Below, piece by piece: positions 9,530 through 18,187 of a stretch of 64,000 bases of DNA; positions within the stretch are counted from its first letter, which is position 1, and every line of letters starts with the position of its first letter. The DNA lies in NCBI RefSeq assembly GCF_014489635.1, contig NZ_CP060828.1, positions 1,922,001-1,986,000 on the forward strand, given 5' to 3'. The notes below the pieces were generated by a model. It was not told the DNA's origin. It saw only the letters and a list, made by a program, of their open reading frames with translations, and searched no databases. Position numbers and translations under genes: made by a program. The stretch is from Streptomyces roseirectus (GTDB lineage Bacteria; Actinomycetota; Actinomycetes; Streptomycetales; Streptomycetaceae).

Positions 9530-12500
9530 GGTCCGCCGGCGCCGCGCTGGTGAGGGCGTCGATCGGGTCGTAGGCGGGCTCGCCCCGGGGCCACCAGTTC
9601 TCGTCGCCCGGTTCCGACTCGTACGGGTACCACAAGCCGTCCTGGCCGTACCGGAGTTGGAGGTGGCCGGCCGGGTGGGTGAGGTGGTTGCGCCAGGGGC
9701 GGAAGGCGGGGTGGCCGGTGGCGAGGAGGAGGGGGCGGGCGCGGTCGAAACGGCCTGCGGGCGGGTTCCAGGGCTCCTCCAGTACGGCGAGCCCGTCGAG
9801 GCCGCCCTGCCGCCAGGCCGCGACCGCGCGGGCCAGGTCGCCCGGGGTGCGGCCGGTGGCGGCGGCGAGGGACGAGTACAGGGCGCGGGTCGCCGCGGTG
9901 AGGCCGGAGCCGGGGCGGGCGGCGGCCAGCCGGACGGCGTCCTGCCAGAGTGTCAGCCCGCCGACCGCGTCCTCGCCGGTGGTGAGGAGGGCGTGCGCGC
10001 GGGCGGCGGCGTCGGTGGCGAGCTGGTCCAGCGCGAAGGCGTCCGGGCCGTCGGGGACGGACGGGTACGCCGGGGGCTGCTCGGGGTGCTTCGGGGCGGG
10101 CAGGGGGGCGGGCGGGGCCGGGAGCCGGTCCCGGCGCGCCATCGCCTCGGTGGCCCGGACGCCCGGCAGGTCCGCGCTCTCGTGGTCCCGCGCGGTGCGG
10201 GCCGCGTGCGCGGCGCTGCGGCGGGCCAGCGTGTCCAGCAGGTCGCGTTCGCCCCGGCCGCGCAGCAGGAGCAGGACGAACGGGTCGGCGTCCAGCAGGC
10301 GCGCGGTCTGGTAGCAGAGTGCCGCCGCGTGCTTGCAGGGGTGGCCCCGGTCCGGGCAGCTGCACTGCGGCTCCAGCTCGCCGGCCACCGGCAGCAGTGG
10401 CGCACCGGACTCCGCCGCCAGCGCCGGCGGGACCTCCTTGTCCAGCAGCGCGGCGATCCGCTCCGGCCGTTCCACCGCGGCGGCCAGCAGCCGCTCCCAG
10501 TCGGCCTCCTCCCATGTCCGCAGCCTGATCTGCACCCGGTAAGGCCTCGGGCGGCTCCCCTGCACGTACGCCAGCACCGATCCCGGCGTCACCGTGATCG
10601 CGTCCACCCTGCCGCTCTCCGCATACCCCTTCCCCCTCAGCAGCCGCCCCGCGTCCAGCGCGCCCCCCTCCAACGCCGACACCCACGCCTCACCCCACCA
10701 GGTCCTCGTGAAGGGGGCCGACTGGGAGGGGAGCGCGGGGAAGGTACGCCGGAGGTCACCGTCCCGGGAGGGGGCGGCCATGGTTCGGGGGATGTATGGG
10801 GGGTGGGAGGGGGCGGAGGGTTGAGTGGTTCGTGGGGGCTGGGGGGTTCCTGGGGGCTGAGGGGTTCCGGAGGGCTGGGGGCTCCCCGAGGGCTGAGGGC
10901 TCCCCGAGAGCTGGAGGCTCCCCGAGAGCTGGAGGCTCCCCGAGAGCTGGAGGCTCCCCGGGGTCTGGGGGCTCCCGGGGACCTGGGGGCTCCCCGAGGG
11001 CTGAGGGCTCCCCGAGGGCTGGGTCCAGTCCGCGAGCAGGTCCGAGATCGGGGTGGGGGCCGGGCTCGCGGCGTCCTGGACGGGGGCGGCGAGCGGCGTC
11101 GCGGAGGTGGTCCGGGGCCGGGCCGTGGCGCCGGCCGCCTCGGTCTCGTCGGCCGTCCGAGTCTCGTCGGCGTTGCCGGCCTTGTCGGTCTTGTCGGCGA
11201 AGGGACCGTCCGCAACGCGCGCGGCCCCCTCGTCGGACGCGGGCTCGCCGGCGTCCGACGCGTCGTATCCGTCGCCCGACGCCCCCGGTGCCCGCTCGGG
11301 CTCCCCGCTCTCCCCCGGCTCCCCCTCCTCGTCCGCCGGAGGCATCTGGAACGCCCCTGCCAGCCAGGACTTCAGCTCACGCGCCCGCGCCCCCGCGACC
11401 GGGTCCCCCGGCGCCGCCGCGCGCCGCGCGGGCTTCCGCCCACCCTGAGCAGCGGCCTCGCTCTCCTCCCGCATCTTGGCCCGCGCCGCCCGAAGCGCCT
11501 CCCGGGCACCGTCGGCCGGCCGGGGGCCGGTGACGGAGCCGGCCGGCTTCCCGGAAGATCCGGCGGAGGGCACGCCCGGGGAGCCCGCGTCGAGCTTCCC
11601 GAAGGGGCCCGCGTCGGACTTGCCGAAGAGACCCGTGTCGGACTTTCCGGAGGGACCCGCGTCGGACTTGCCGAAGAGACCCACGTCGGACCTCCCGAAG
11701 GAACCCGTGTCGGACTTTCCGGAGGGACCCGCGTCGGACCTCCCGAAGGAACCCACGTCGGACTTTCCGGAGGGACCCGCGTCAGAGGTCGCCGAACTCT
11801 CGCGTGCCCCGGAGGACGCCGCTTCCCCTGCCGCGCAGGACGCCGCTCCCGCCGAGCCGCCCGCACCCCGCGCGCGCCCCGCGCCCCCGGCAGCCGCCCC
11901 CGCCACAGCGCTCCGCACAGCGGCAGCGCCGCTCCCCCCACCGGAGCCACCCCGGCCGGCGCCCCCGACGCCACCCCCAGAAGCACCCGCCGAGCCGTCC
12001 CCACGACCGCCCCCGGAGTCACCCCCAAGAGCACCCACCGAGACGCCCTCACGGCCACCCCCAGAAACACCCGCCGACACACCCCCACGACCACCCCCAG
12101 AAACACCCGCCGACACACCCCCACGACCACCGCCGGAGTCACCCCCGCGCACGGAAGCCCCCTCACCGGCGCCGGCTCCCCCCGCGTCCGCCCGCCCGGC
12201 CGCCCCTCGCCGCGCCGCCAGCGCCTCCCGCAAGGCCGCCCGCGCGGCGTCACCGGGCCGGGCCACCGGCACACCCTCGCGACCGGCCTCGCTCTTCGGC
12301 CCGGCACACCCCGCGCCCGCACCGCCTCCAGCCACCGCCCCCTCCCCGTCGCCCCGCACCACGCCTTCCACAGCCTCTCGCCCCGAACCCTCCCCAACCG
12401 CCTGCCCACCCTCGTCCACGCGCACCCCCGCCACCGCCCCTTCCCCGGCACCCCGTCCAGCGCTCTCCTGCGGCCCCTCTCCGCCCGCACCCGCGCGCGG

Positions 12501-12644
12501 CACGGCACCGTCACCCTCCAGTGCCCCGCCGTCCACGCCCCCCGCAAGGCTCCGCGCCCCGGTGGCCACGTCCTCGCCCCGCGCTTTCCGGGCCTCCCGC
12601 ATCGCCCGCCGGACGGCCTCCGCGAGGTTCACCGGCTCGCCCAT
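9501..12644 (-). CDS. SWIM zinc-finger protein with long disordered repeat region
   Basis: A 1047-aa protein starting MGEPVNLAEAVRRAMREARK. Residues about 20-640 are low-complexity Gly/Ser/Ala/Pro/Asp sequence with three tandem-repeat families. The folded C-terminal part begins around FTRTWWGEAWVSALEGG. It carries a SWIM motif, CSCPDRGHPCKH (CxCx6CxH), near residue 760, a zinc finger that binds DNA or protein. SWIM proteins are commonly encoded beside SNF2 helicases in Streptomyces; here the start shares one base with the helicase stop (TGATG), so the two probably act together on nucleic acid. The disordered insert is unusually long and is likely fast-evolving. Confidence 0.85.
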   Translation of the reverse strand: MGEPVNLAEAVRRAMREARKARGEDVATGARSLAGGVDGGALEGDGAVPRAGAGGEGPQESAGRGAGEGAVAGVRVDEGGQAVGEGSGREAVEGVVRGDGEGAVAGGGAGAGCAGPKSEAGREGVPVARPGDAARAALREALAARRGAAGRADAGGAGAGEGASVRGGDSGGGRGGVSAGVSGGGRGGVSAGVSGGGREGVSVGALGGDSGGGRGDGSAGASGGGVGGAGRGGSGGGSGAAAVRSAVAGAAAGGAGRARGAGGSAGAASCAAGEAASSGARESSATSDAGPSGKSDVGSFGRSDAGPSGKSDTGSFGRSDVGLFGKSDAGPSGKSDTGLFGKSDAGPFGKLDAGSPGVPSAGSSGKPAGSVTGPRPADGAREALRAARAKMREESEAAAQGGRKPARRAAAPGDPVAGARARELKSWLAGAFQMPPADEEGEPGESGEPERAPGASGDGYDASDAGEPASDEGAARVADGPFADKTDKAGNADETRTADETEAAGATARPRTTSATPLAAPVQDAASPAPTPISDLLADWTQPSGSPQPSGSPQVPGSPQTPGSLQLSGSLQLSGSLQLSGSPQPSGSPQPSGTPQPPGTPQPPRTTQPSAPSHPPYIPRTMAAPSRDGDLRRTFPALPSQSAPFTRTWWGEAWVSALEGGALDAGRLLRGKGYAESGRVDAITVTPGSVLAYVQGSRPRPYRVQIRLRTWEEADWERLLAAAVERPERIAALLDKEVPPALAAESGAPLLPVAGELEPQCSCPDRGHPCKHAAALCYQTARLLDADPFVLLLLRGRGERDLLDTLARRSAAHAARTARDHESADLPGVRATEAMARRDRLPAPPAPLPAPKHPEQPPAYPSVPDGPDAFALDQLATDAAARAHALLTTGEDAVGGLTLWQDAVRLAAARPGSGLTAATRALYSSLAAATGRTPGDLARAVAAWRQGGLDGLAVLEEPWNPPAGRFDRARPLLLATGHPAFRPWRNHLTHPAGHLQLRYGQDGLWYPYESEPGDENWWPRGEPAYDPIDALTSAAPADPTAPVPPPP
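10826..11022 (-). repeat. 18-bp coding tandem repeat (hexapeptide SPQPSG) in SWIM gene
   Basis: About eleven head-to-tail 18-bp units, best copies GGCTCCCCGAGAGCTGGA on the plus strand. They keep the reading frame of the SWIM gene and encode SPQPSG, SLQLSG and TPQPPG hexapeptides. Three consecutive units near 10913-10966 are nearly identical, suggesting recent expansion. Boundaries are approximate. Confidence 0.85.
11584..11786 (-). repeat. 24-bp coding tandem repeat (octapeptide SDAGPSGK) in SWIM gene
   Basis: About eight 24-bp units encode alternating octapeptides such as SDVGSFGR, SDAGPSGK and SDTGLFGK around residues 287-354. Two alternating unit types suggest that a 48-bp double unit was duplicated. 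The frame is kept throughout. Confidence 0.85.
12055..12126 (-). repeat. 36-bp perfect tandem duplication (GGGRGGVSAGVS) in SWIM gene
   Basis: Two identical 36-bp copies, at 12055-12090 and 12091-12126, with decayed copies on both sides. They encode a Gly-rich dodecapeptide around residue 175-195 and keep the reading frame. Confidence 0.85.
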
Positions 12645-15433
12645 CACCCCTCCCTCCGCAGCGACACCAGGTCGGACAGCTCGCGGTCGGTGAGTTCCGT
12701 CAGGGCCGACTCCCCGCCGCCGAGGATCGAGTCCGCGAGGGCCCGCTTGCCGGCCAGCATCTCGGCGATGCGGTCCTCGACGGTGCCTTCGGTGATGAGG
12801 CGGTGGACCTGGACGGGCTGGGTCTGTCCGATGCGGTAGGCGCGGTCGGTGGCCTGTTCCTCGACGGCGGGGTTCCACCAGCGGTCGACGTGGATGACGT
12901 GCCCCGCGCGCGTGAGGTTGAGTCCGGTGCCGGCGGCCTTCAACGACAGCACGAGCACAGGCGTGGCGCCGTCCTGGAACCGGTCGACCATGCGCTCGCG
13001 CTCGGGGACGGGCGTGCCGCCGTGGAGGAGTTCGACGGGCACCGCGCGGGCGGCGAGGTGCGCGGTGACCAGGCGGGCCATGCCGACGTACTGGGTGAAG
13101 ACGAGGGCGGAGCCGTCCTCGGCGAGGACCGTGTCCAACAGCTCGTCCAGGAGGGCGAGTTTGCCGGAGCGGCCGGGGGCGCCGGCGTCCTGCTTGAGGT
13201 AGAGCGCGGGGTGGTCGCAGATCTGCTTGAGCGCGCCGAGGAGTTTGAGGACGAGGCCCCGGCGGGCCATGCCGTCCGACATCTCGATGGCGAGCATCGA
13301 CTCGCGCACGACGGCCTCGTACAGCGCGGCCTGTTCGCGGGTGAGGGGCACGGGGTGGTCGGTCTCGGTCTTGGGCGGGAGTTCGGGGACGATCCCGGGG
13401 TCGGACTTGCGGCGGCGCAGCAGGAAGGGCCGCACGAGCCGGGCGAGTCGTTCGACGGCCTCGGCGTCCTCGCCGTTCTCCACCGCGCGCGCGTGCCGGG
13501 AGCGGAACGCCTTGAGGGGGCCGAGGAGTCCGGGGGTGGTCCAGTCGAGGAGGGCCCACAGTTCGGAGAGGTTGTTCTCGACGGGGGTGCCGGTGAGCGC
13601 CACGCGCGCGGGCGCCGGGATGGTCCGCAGGGCCTTGGCGGTCGCGGAGTGGGGGTTCTTGACGTGCTGTGCCTCGTCGGCGACGACCATGCCCCAGGGC
13701 TGTGCGGCGAGGGTGGTGGCGGCGGAGCGCAGGGTGCCGTAGGTCGTGAGGACGAAGCCGCCGTCCAGGCCGTCCAGGGTGCGTTCGGGTCCGTGGAAGC
13801 GGCGGACGGGGACGCCGGGGGCGAACTTGCCGATCTCGCGCTGCCAGTTGCCGAGGAGGGAGGCGGGGCAGACGACGAGGGTGGGTTCGGTGCGGGCGCG
13901 CTTGAGGTGCAGGGCGATGAGGGTGACGGTCTTGCCGAGGCCCATGTCGTCGGCGAGGCAGCCGCCGAGGCCGAGGGAGGTCATCAGCTCCAGCCAGGCG
14001 AGGCCGCGGAGCTGGTAGTCGCGCAGGGTGGCGTGCAGCCCGGCGGGCGGTTCGGCGGGTGCGAGGCCGGCGGTGAGGCGGTCGCGCAGCGCGGCGAGCG
14101 CGCCGACGGGGACGGCCTCGACGGTCTCCCCGTCGATCTCCGCGCTGCCGGTGAGGGCGACGGACAGGGCGTCGACGGGGTCGAGCAGGCCGAGTTCGCG
14201 TTTGCGGGCCTTGCGGACGAGTTCCGGGTCGACGACGACCCACTGGTCGCGCAGCCGTACGACGGGGCGGTGGGCCTCGGCGAGGGCGTCCATCTCGCCC
14301 TCGGTGAGGGGGTCGCCGCCGAGCGCCAACTGCCAGTGGAACGTGAGGAGTTCGTCGCCCTCGAAGAAGCCGGTGCCGTCGGTGGCCGAGCCGGGGGCGG
14401 AGCGGACGACGGCGGTGGCGGTGAGGTCCTGGGCGAGGTCGCGGGGCCAGTGGACGGCGACGCCGATCTGGGCGAGCCGGGTCGCCGCGCGGCCGAGGAG
14501 GTCGGTCAGCTCGTCCTCGGAGAGGGCCAGCGCGTCGGGCGCGTCGCGCTCGGTGAGGCGGGCCAGCGGGGGCCACACGCGTGCGGCGCGCCGTACGGCG
14601 AGGGCGGCGTCCACGCGTGCGCGGGGGCCGAACGCGGCTTCGGCGGCGCCGGACCACAGGGCCGACGCGTCGGTCACGAGCGTCGGGTCGGCGAGGCTGT
14701 GCACCTGGACGATCGCGGCTCCCGCGCGGGCGGCGCCCTCGCCGTCGTCGAACACCTGGGACGCGGCGAGGTCGAGGCGCAGGGAGATCCGTACGCCCGC
14801 GTCGCGTCCGGCGGCGACCTCGGCGGCCCAGTCGCGGGCGCCGGACAGGCGCTGGGGGCGGTGGTCGGCGAAGGGGCGGCCGACGGTGTGGGGTGCGGCC
14901 GGGGTGCGGGGCAGGGTGTCGGCGACGGCGTCGAGGAAGGCGCGGACCAGTGGCTCGGGGTCGGGCAGGCACAGGGGGCCCGGTCCTGGCAGGGGCACGG
15001 CGTGGCCCTCGTAGGGCAGGGCGGCGGCGATCTCGCGGAGGTGGGCGAGGTCTTCGGGGTCGAGGGGGCCCGCGCGCCACGCGTCGTCCCCGGCCGGGGT
15101 CAGGCCGGGCAGCAGGCGTCCGCGGGCGACGAGCCTGAGCGCGTGCAGGGCGGCGGCGCCCCAGCAGGCGGTGGCGGGGTGAGCGGCGGGGTCGCGGCGG
15201 GCGCGGACCAGGACGGGCAGGGCGCGCTCCACGGGCAGTGTGAGCGCCGGGGTCTGCCTGCGGCGGGCCGAGGCCGCGCCGTGCGGCCTGACGACCGTCA
15301 GCTCCGTGACGTCCCCGGTGGGCAAAGGGCCGGCCGCCGGGTCCCAGAAGGCGACGCGGCCCGCGCGGGGCAGGGGGGCGGGCAGGAACACCGCCGCCAG
15401 CCGTGCGGTCACCTCCGCGGCCTGCTCGTCCAT
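12644..15433 (-). CDS. SNF2-family DEAD/DEAH-box helicase
   Basis: A 929-aa SNF2/SWI2 ATPase. After an N-terminal SNF2-associated region come LRDYQLRGLAWL, Walker A DDMGLGKT, motif II DEAQH, motif III LTGTPVENN, and the C-terminal helicase lobe with FTQYVGMA and VDRWWNPAVEEQATDRAYRIGQ. These make a complete ATP-driven DNA translocase. Bacterial members are related to RapA/HepA, and their role is usually recycling of RNA polymerase or DNA repair; the exact job is unknown. It heads a two-gene unit with the SWIM protein. ATG at 15433 is the first start in frame that gives a normal family length. Confidence 0.93.
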   Translation of the reverse strand: MDEQAAEVTARLAAVFLPAPLPRAGRVAFWDPAAGPLPTGDVTELTVVRPHGAASARRRQTPALTLPVERALPVLVRARRDPAAHPATACWGAAALHALRLVARGRLLPGLTPAGDDAWRAGPLDPEDLAHLREIAAALPYEGHAVPLPGPGPLCLPDPEPLVRAFLDAVADTLPRTPAAPHTVGRPFADHRPQRLSGARDWAAEVAAGRDAGVRISLRLDLAASQVFDDGEGAARAGAAIVQVHSLADPTLVTDASALWSGAAEAAFGPRARVDAALAVRRAARVWPPLARLTERDAPDALALSEDELTDLLGRAATRLAQIGVAVHWPRDLAQDLTATAVVRSAPGSATDGTGFFEGDELLTFHWQLALGGDPLTEGEMDALAEAHRPVVRLRDQWVVVDPELVRKARKRELGLLDPVDALSVALTGSAEIDGETVEAVPVGALAALRDRLTAGLAPAEPPAGLHATLRDYQLRGLAWLELMTSLGLGGCLADDMGLGKTVTLIALHLKRARTEPTLVVCPASLLGNWQREIGKFAPGVPVRRFHGPERTLDGLDGGFVLTTYGTLRSAATTLAAQPWGMVVADEAQHVKNPHSATAKALRTIPAPARVALTGTPVENNLSELWALLDWTTPGLLGPLKAFRSRHARAVENGEDAEAVERLARLVRPFLLRRRKSDPGIVPELPPKTETDHPVPLTREQAALYEAVVRESMLAIEMSDGMARRGLVLKLLGALKQICDHPALYLKQDAGAPGRSGKLALLDELLDTVLAEDGSALVFTQYVGMARLVTAHLAARAVPVELLHGGTPVPERERMVDRFQDGATPVLVLSLKAAGTGLNLTRAGHVIHVDRWWNPAVEEQATDRAYRIGQTQPVQVHRLITEGTVEDRIAEMLAGKRALADSILGGGESALTELTDRELSDLVSLRREG

Positions 15434-15540
15434 GTGTTTCGTCCACCTCCGCCCGTGTCCTGGATCCGGTCGTCTCCGACTCTACGGGCGGGGTCTGACA
15501 ATCGGTCCCGGCGACCGGCCCGGACCGGCTCGGGCGGGCT

Positions 15541-16134
15541 TCAGGGGCTGGTGCGGGAGACCACGTACACGATCGGGTTGGCGGTGTTCCAGGTGTTCAC
15601 GACGACGTCGAGGGTCGGCTTCGGGTTCTTCTGCTCCTTGACCAGGCCGTAGTAGTCGCCGGGCCGGGCGCCGGGGCCGGTGAAGTCCCAGCCGGTGATG
15701 CCCTGGTCGCGGGTGTTGACGGCGATCTCGTCCTTGACCAGGTCGGTGCGGGAGAGCCCGAGGTCGGCGAGGAATTCGTCCAGTCCGGCGGTCGTCGTCT
15801 GGAACTGGACGTAGAGGCGGCTGGTGCGCCAGTTGTTGGTCTCGTAGTAGGCGACGTTGACCGAGGGGTGCGGCACGGGCACCCCGTAGAGGCGGCGCTG
15901 CACCTTGGACGGCCAGCCCGTGGTGAGGCCGGTCGCCGAGTACTTCGCCTCCTTGTCCTTGCCACTGTCGCGGCTCTGCGCGGCGGAGATCACCAGGTAG
16001 CCGGCCGGGACGCCGATCAGCAGCACGATGATCAGGAGGGTGAGCGCCCGGCGGCGGATCACGTGCGCGCGCGTCTCCGCGGGGCGCGCCGGTTCGTCCG
16101 GGGGCGCCGCCTGCCGGGGCAGCGCCGCGGTCAC
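15541..16134 (-). CDS. single-pass membrane protein with extracytoplasmic domain, unknown function
   Basis: A 197-aa protein. After about 30 residues rich in Pro, Ala and Arg comes one hydrophobic segment, ALTLLIIVLLIGVPAGYLVI, and then a soluble domain of about 140 residues ending FVVSRTSP-like (VVSRTSP). The topology is probably N-in, so the domain is outside the cell. I recognise no family. The GTG start overlaps the ROK-kinase stop by GTGA, so it is the last gene of the sugar-uptake unit or an accidental tail to it. Confidence 0.72.
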   Translation of the reverse strand: MTAALPRQAAPPDEPARPAETRAHVIRRRALTLLIIVLLIGVPAGYLVISAAQSRDSGKDKEAKYSATGLTTGWPSKVQRRLYGVPVPHPSVNVAYYETNNWRTSRLYVQFQTTTAGLDEFLADLGLSRTDLVKDEIAVNTRDQGITGWDFTGPGARPGDYYGLVKEQKNPKPTLDVVVNTWNTANPIVYVVSRTSP

Positions 16135-17276
16135 GCGGTGTCCTGCGTGCGGCGGGTCTCGGCGAACCGCTCGTAGCGCTCGTACCGCTCGACGCGGCGC
16201 CGCTTGGCGCGGCGGAACCGGCGGGCCACCAGGCGGGCCAGGTCGGCGGCGCCCACCATGCCCGCCTCGGGGCCGAGCTGCGCGCGCACGATGCGGGCCT
16301 CGGGGCGGTAGCCGCGGCCGGTGAGCTGGCGTTTGAACGCGTCGCGCGCGGGCGCGATGAGCAGGTCGTCGGCGGCCGAGACACCGCCGCCGATCACGAA
16401 GCAGGACGGGTCGAGGGCGGCGGCCAGGTTGGCGATGCCGACGCCGAGCCACTGGCCGATGTCCTGGAGCAGTTCGACGCACATCGCGTCGCCCTCGCGC
16501 GCCAGCTCGGTGATCATCGGGCCGGTGATGTCGCCGATCTGGCCCTTGACGTGCTCGATGATCCCGTAGGCGACCGGCGAGTCCGCCGCCGCGAGTTCCT
16601 TGGCCTCGCGCACGAGCGCGTTGCCCGAGCTGTACTGCTCCCAGCAGCCCCGGTTGCCGCACGGGCAGCGGTGTCCGCCGGGGACGACCTGCATGTGCCC
16701 GAACTCGCCGGCCACGCCGTACTTGCCGCGCTTGACCTGGCCGTCCTCCAGGATCGCGCCGCCGATGCCGGTGCCCAGGGTGATCATGACCAGGTGGTCC
16801 TCGCCGCGGCCGGCGCCGAAGCGCCACTCCGCCCAGGCGGCTGTGTTGGCGTCGTTGTCCACCAGGACCGGCACCGACAGGCGGCCCGAGAGGCGGTCGC
16901 GCAGGGGTTCGTTGCGCCACGACAGGTGCGGGGCGAACAGGACGCGGTTGCGGTCCGCGTCCACCCAGCCGGCCGCGCCGATGCCGACCGCGTGCACGTC
17001 GTGGCGGTCCGAGAGGTCCAGGACCAGTTCGACGATCGTGTCCTCGACGACCTTCGGGCTCTTCGACTTGTCCGGGGTCTCCGTGCGGACCTTCTCCAGG
17101 ATGTTCCCGTCGGCGTCGACCACGCCCGCCATCACCTTGGTGCCGCCGATGTCGATGCCGACCGTCGGCACGCGCGGGGCCGTCAGGTGGGAGCGGCGCT
17201 CGCGGGTGCCGACGGTGCGCAGGACCGGGGCGCGGCGGGAGCCGATGGGGGCGGTGAAGTTGCCGTAGGTGCTCAT
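16131..17276 (-). CDS. ROK-family sugar kinase (glucokinase-like)
   Basis: A 381-aa ROK protein. The phosphate-binding motif GIDIGGTKVMAGVVDADG starts near residue 40. The sugar-binding segment VDNDANTAAWAE and ITLGTGIGGAI follow, then the zinc-binding ROK signature CPCGNRGCWEQYSSGNAL. No winged-helix domain is present, so it is a kinase rather than a ROK repressor. It differs from a standard GlkA by an N-terminal extension of about 40 residues and a very basic C-terminal tail (RRFRRAKRRRVERYERYERF). It lies downstream of a CUT2 ABC transporter and probably phosphorylates the imported sugar; a housekeeping glucokinase role is less likely. Confidence 0.87.
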   Translation of the reverse strand: MSTYGNFTAPIGSRRAPVLRTVGTRERRSHLTAPRVPTVGIDIGGTKVMAGVVDADGNILEKVRTETPDKSKSPKVVEDTIVELVLDLSDRHDVHAVGIGAAGWVDADRNRVLFAPHLSWRNEPLRDRLSGRLSVPVLVDNDANTAAWAEWRFGAGRGEDHLVMITLGTGIGGAILEDGQVKRGKYGVAGEFGHMQVVPGGHRCPCGNRGCWEQYSSGNALVREAKELAAADSPVAYGIIEHVKGQIGDITGPMITELAREGDAMCVELLQDIGQWLGVGIANLAAALDPSCFVIGGGVSAADDLLIAPARDAFKRQLTGRGYRPEARIVRAQLGPEAGMVGAADLARLVARRFRRAKRRRVERYERYERFAETRRTQDTA

Positions 17277-17334
17277 CGGGCTCGATTCTGCCGCACGGTT
17301 GCGTTGGGCGCCGAGCGGGGCAGGGGGTGGGGTG

Positions 17335-17418
17335 TTCTGTGCGTTGCCGTCTGCGGCGCCGTTGTGGTTGATCGCGCCCACGCGGCGGAGCCGCATATCG
17401 GCACAGCCCCGCGCCCCT
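17335..17418. repeat. dispersed Streptomyces intergenic repeat element
   Basis: The gap between the ABC ATPase and the ROK kinase contains, on the minus strand, GCGGGGCTGTGCCGATATGC, then GGCTCCGCCGCGTGGGCGCG and a segment ending in CAACGGCGCCGCAG. This string is familiar to me as a widespread intergenic repeat of Streptomyces chromosomes; copy number must be checked. It contains a short GCGGC-GGA-GCCGC hairpin. It sits inside an apparent operon, where it may attenuate or process the transcript. Confidence 0.6.
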
Positions 17419-18187
17419 AACCCCGTTGCAGCTCGTGGCGTAGTGCGTCCAGCTCCGATCCACCTGCCATTTGGCTGGTCAACTCGTCCAGGGTGACCTC
17501 GTCCCGTGCGTAGTTGCCTGCCATCACCCCCCGCTTCAGCAGCACGAACCTGTCGCCCACCATGTACGCGTGGTGCGGGTTGTGGGTGATGAAGACCACG
17601 CCCAGGCCCTCGTCCCGCGCTGCCGCCACGTACTTCAGGACCACGCCCGACTGCTTCACGCCCAGTGCTGCCGTCGGTTCGTCCAGGACCAGGACCTTCG
17701 CGCCGAAGTAGACCGCCCTCGCGATCGCCACGCACTGGCGCTCGCCTCCGGACAGAGTGCCGATGGGTTGATCGACGTCGCGCAGATCAATGCCCATGCG
17801 GAGCAGTTCCGTGTGGGTCGTGCGGCGCATGAAGTCGACGTCGAGGCGTTTGAAGGGGCCTTTGCCGATGCGGGGTTCGGAGCCTAGGAAGAAGTTGCGC
17901 CAGACCGGCATGAGGCCGACGACGGCGAGGTCCTGGTAGACGGTGGCGATGCCGCGGTCCAGGGCGTCGCGCGGGGAGGTCAGGTGGGTTGATTCACCGT
18001 CAATGTTGAGCGTGCCGCCGTCGTGTTGGTGCAGTCCGGCAATGATCTTGATCAATGTTGACTTGCCGGCGCCGTTGTCACCGAGGACGCAGGTGATCTC
18101 GCCGGCGTTGACGGCGAGGGACACGCCTTCCAGGGCACGGATGTTGCCGTAGTGCTTGCTGACGTCGGTCAGTTCGACGAGGGTCAC
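17417..18187 (-). CDS. sugar ABC transporter, ATP-binding protein (CUT2 type)
   Basis: A 256-aa single ABC domain. Walker A is GDNGAGKS near residue 37, Q-loop is YQDLAVVG, signature is LSGGERQ, Walker B is VLVLDEPT and the switch His is in [11 protein letters not shown]2 transporters for ribose or inositol usually have two fused ABC domains; a single one is seen in a distinct actinobacterial subgroup. It energises uptake with the permease whose stop overlaps its GTG start. About 140 bases, including a repeat element, separate it from the ROK kinase downstream. Confidence 0.93.
   Translation of the reverse strand: MTLVELTDVSKHYGNIRALEGVSLAVNAGEITCVLGDNGAGKSTLIKIIAGLHQHDGGTLNIDGESTHLTSPRDALDRGIATVYQDLAVVGLMPVWRNFFLGSEPRIGKGPFKRLDVDFMRRTTHTELLRMGIDLRDVDQPIGTLSGGERQCVAIARAVYFGAKVLVLDEPTAALGVKQSGVVLKYVAAARDEGLGVVFITHNPHHAYMVGDRFVLLKRGVMAGNYARDEVTLDELTSQMAGGSELDALRHELQRG

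Noticed and set aside
10826..11786. Possible CRISPR array
   Set aside because: Repeats are contiguous, without unique spacers, and keep a reading frame.
9501..15446. A single 1981-codon frame covering both SWIM and SNF2 regions
   Set aside because: Its first half is a frame-shifted shadow of the helicase; the real SWIM protein starts at the ATG at 12644, overlapping the helicase stop by one base.
11804..15652. A 1282-codon open frame on the plus strand
   Set aside because: It runs antisense to the SWIM and SNF2 genes and encodes Arg/Pro-rich then Val/Gly-rich text with no motif; a GC-rich shadow.
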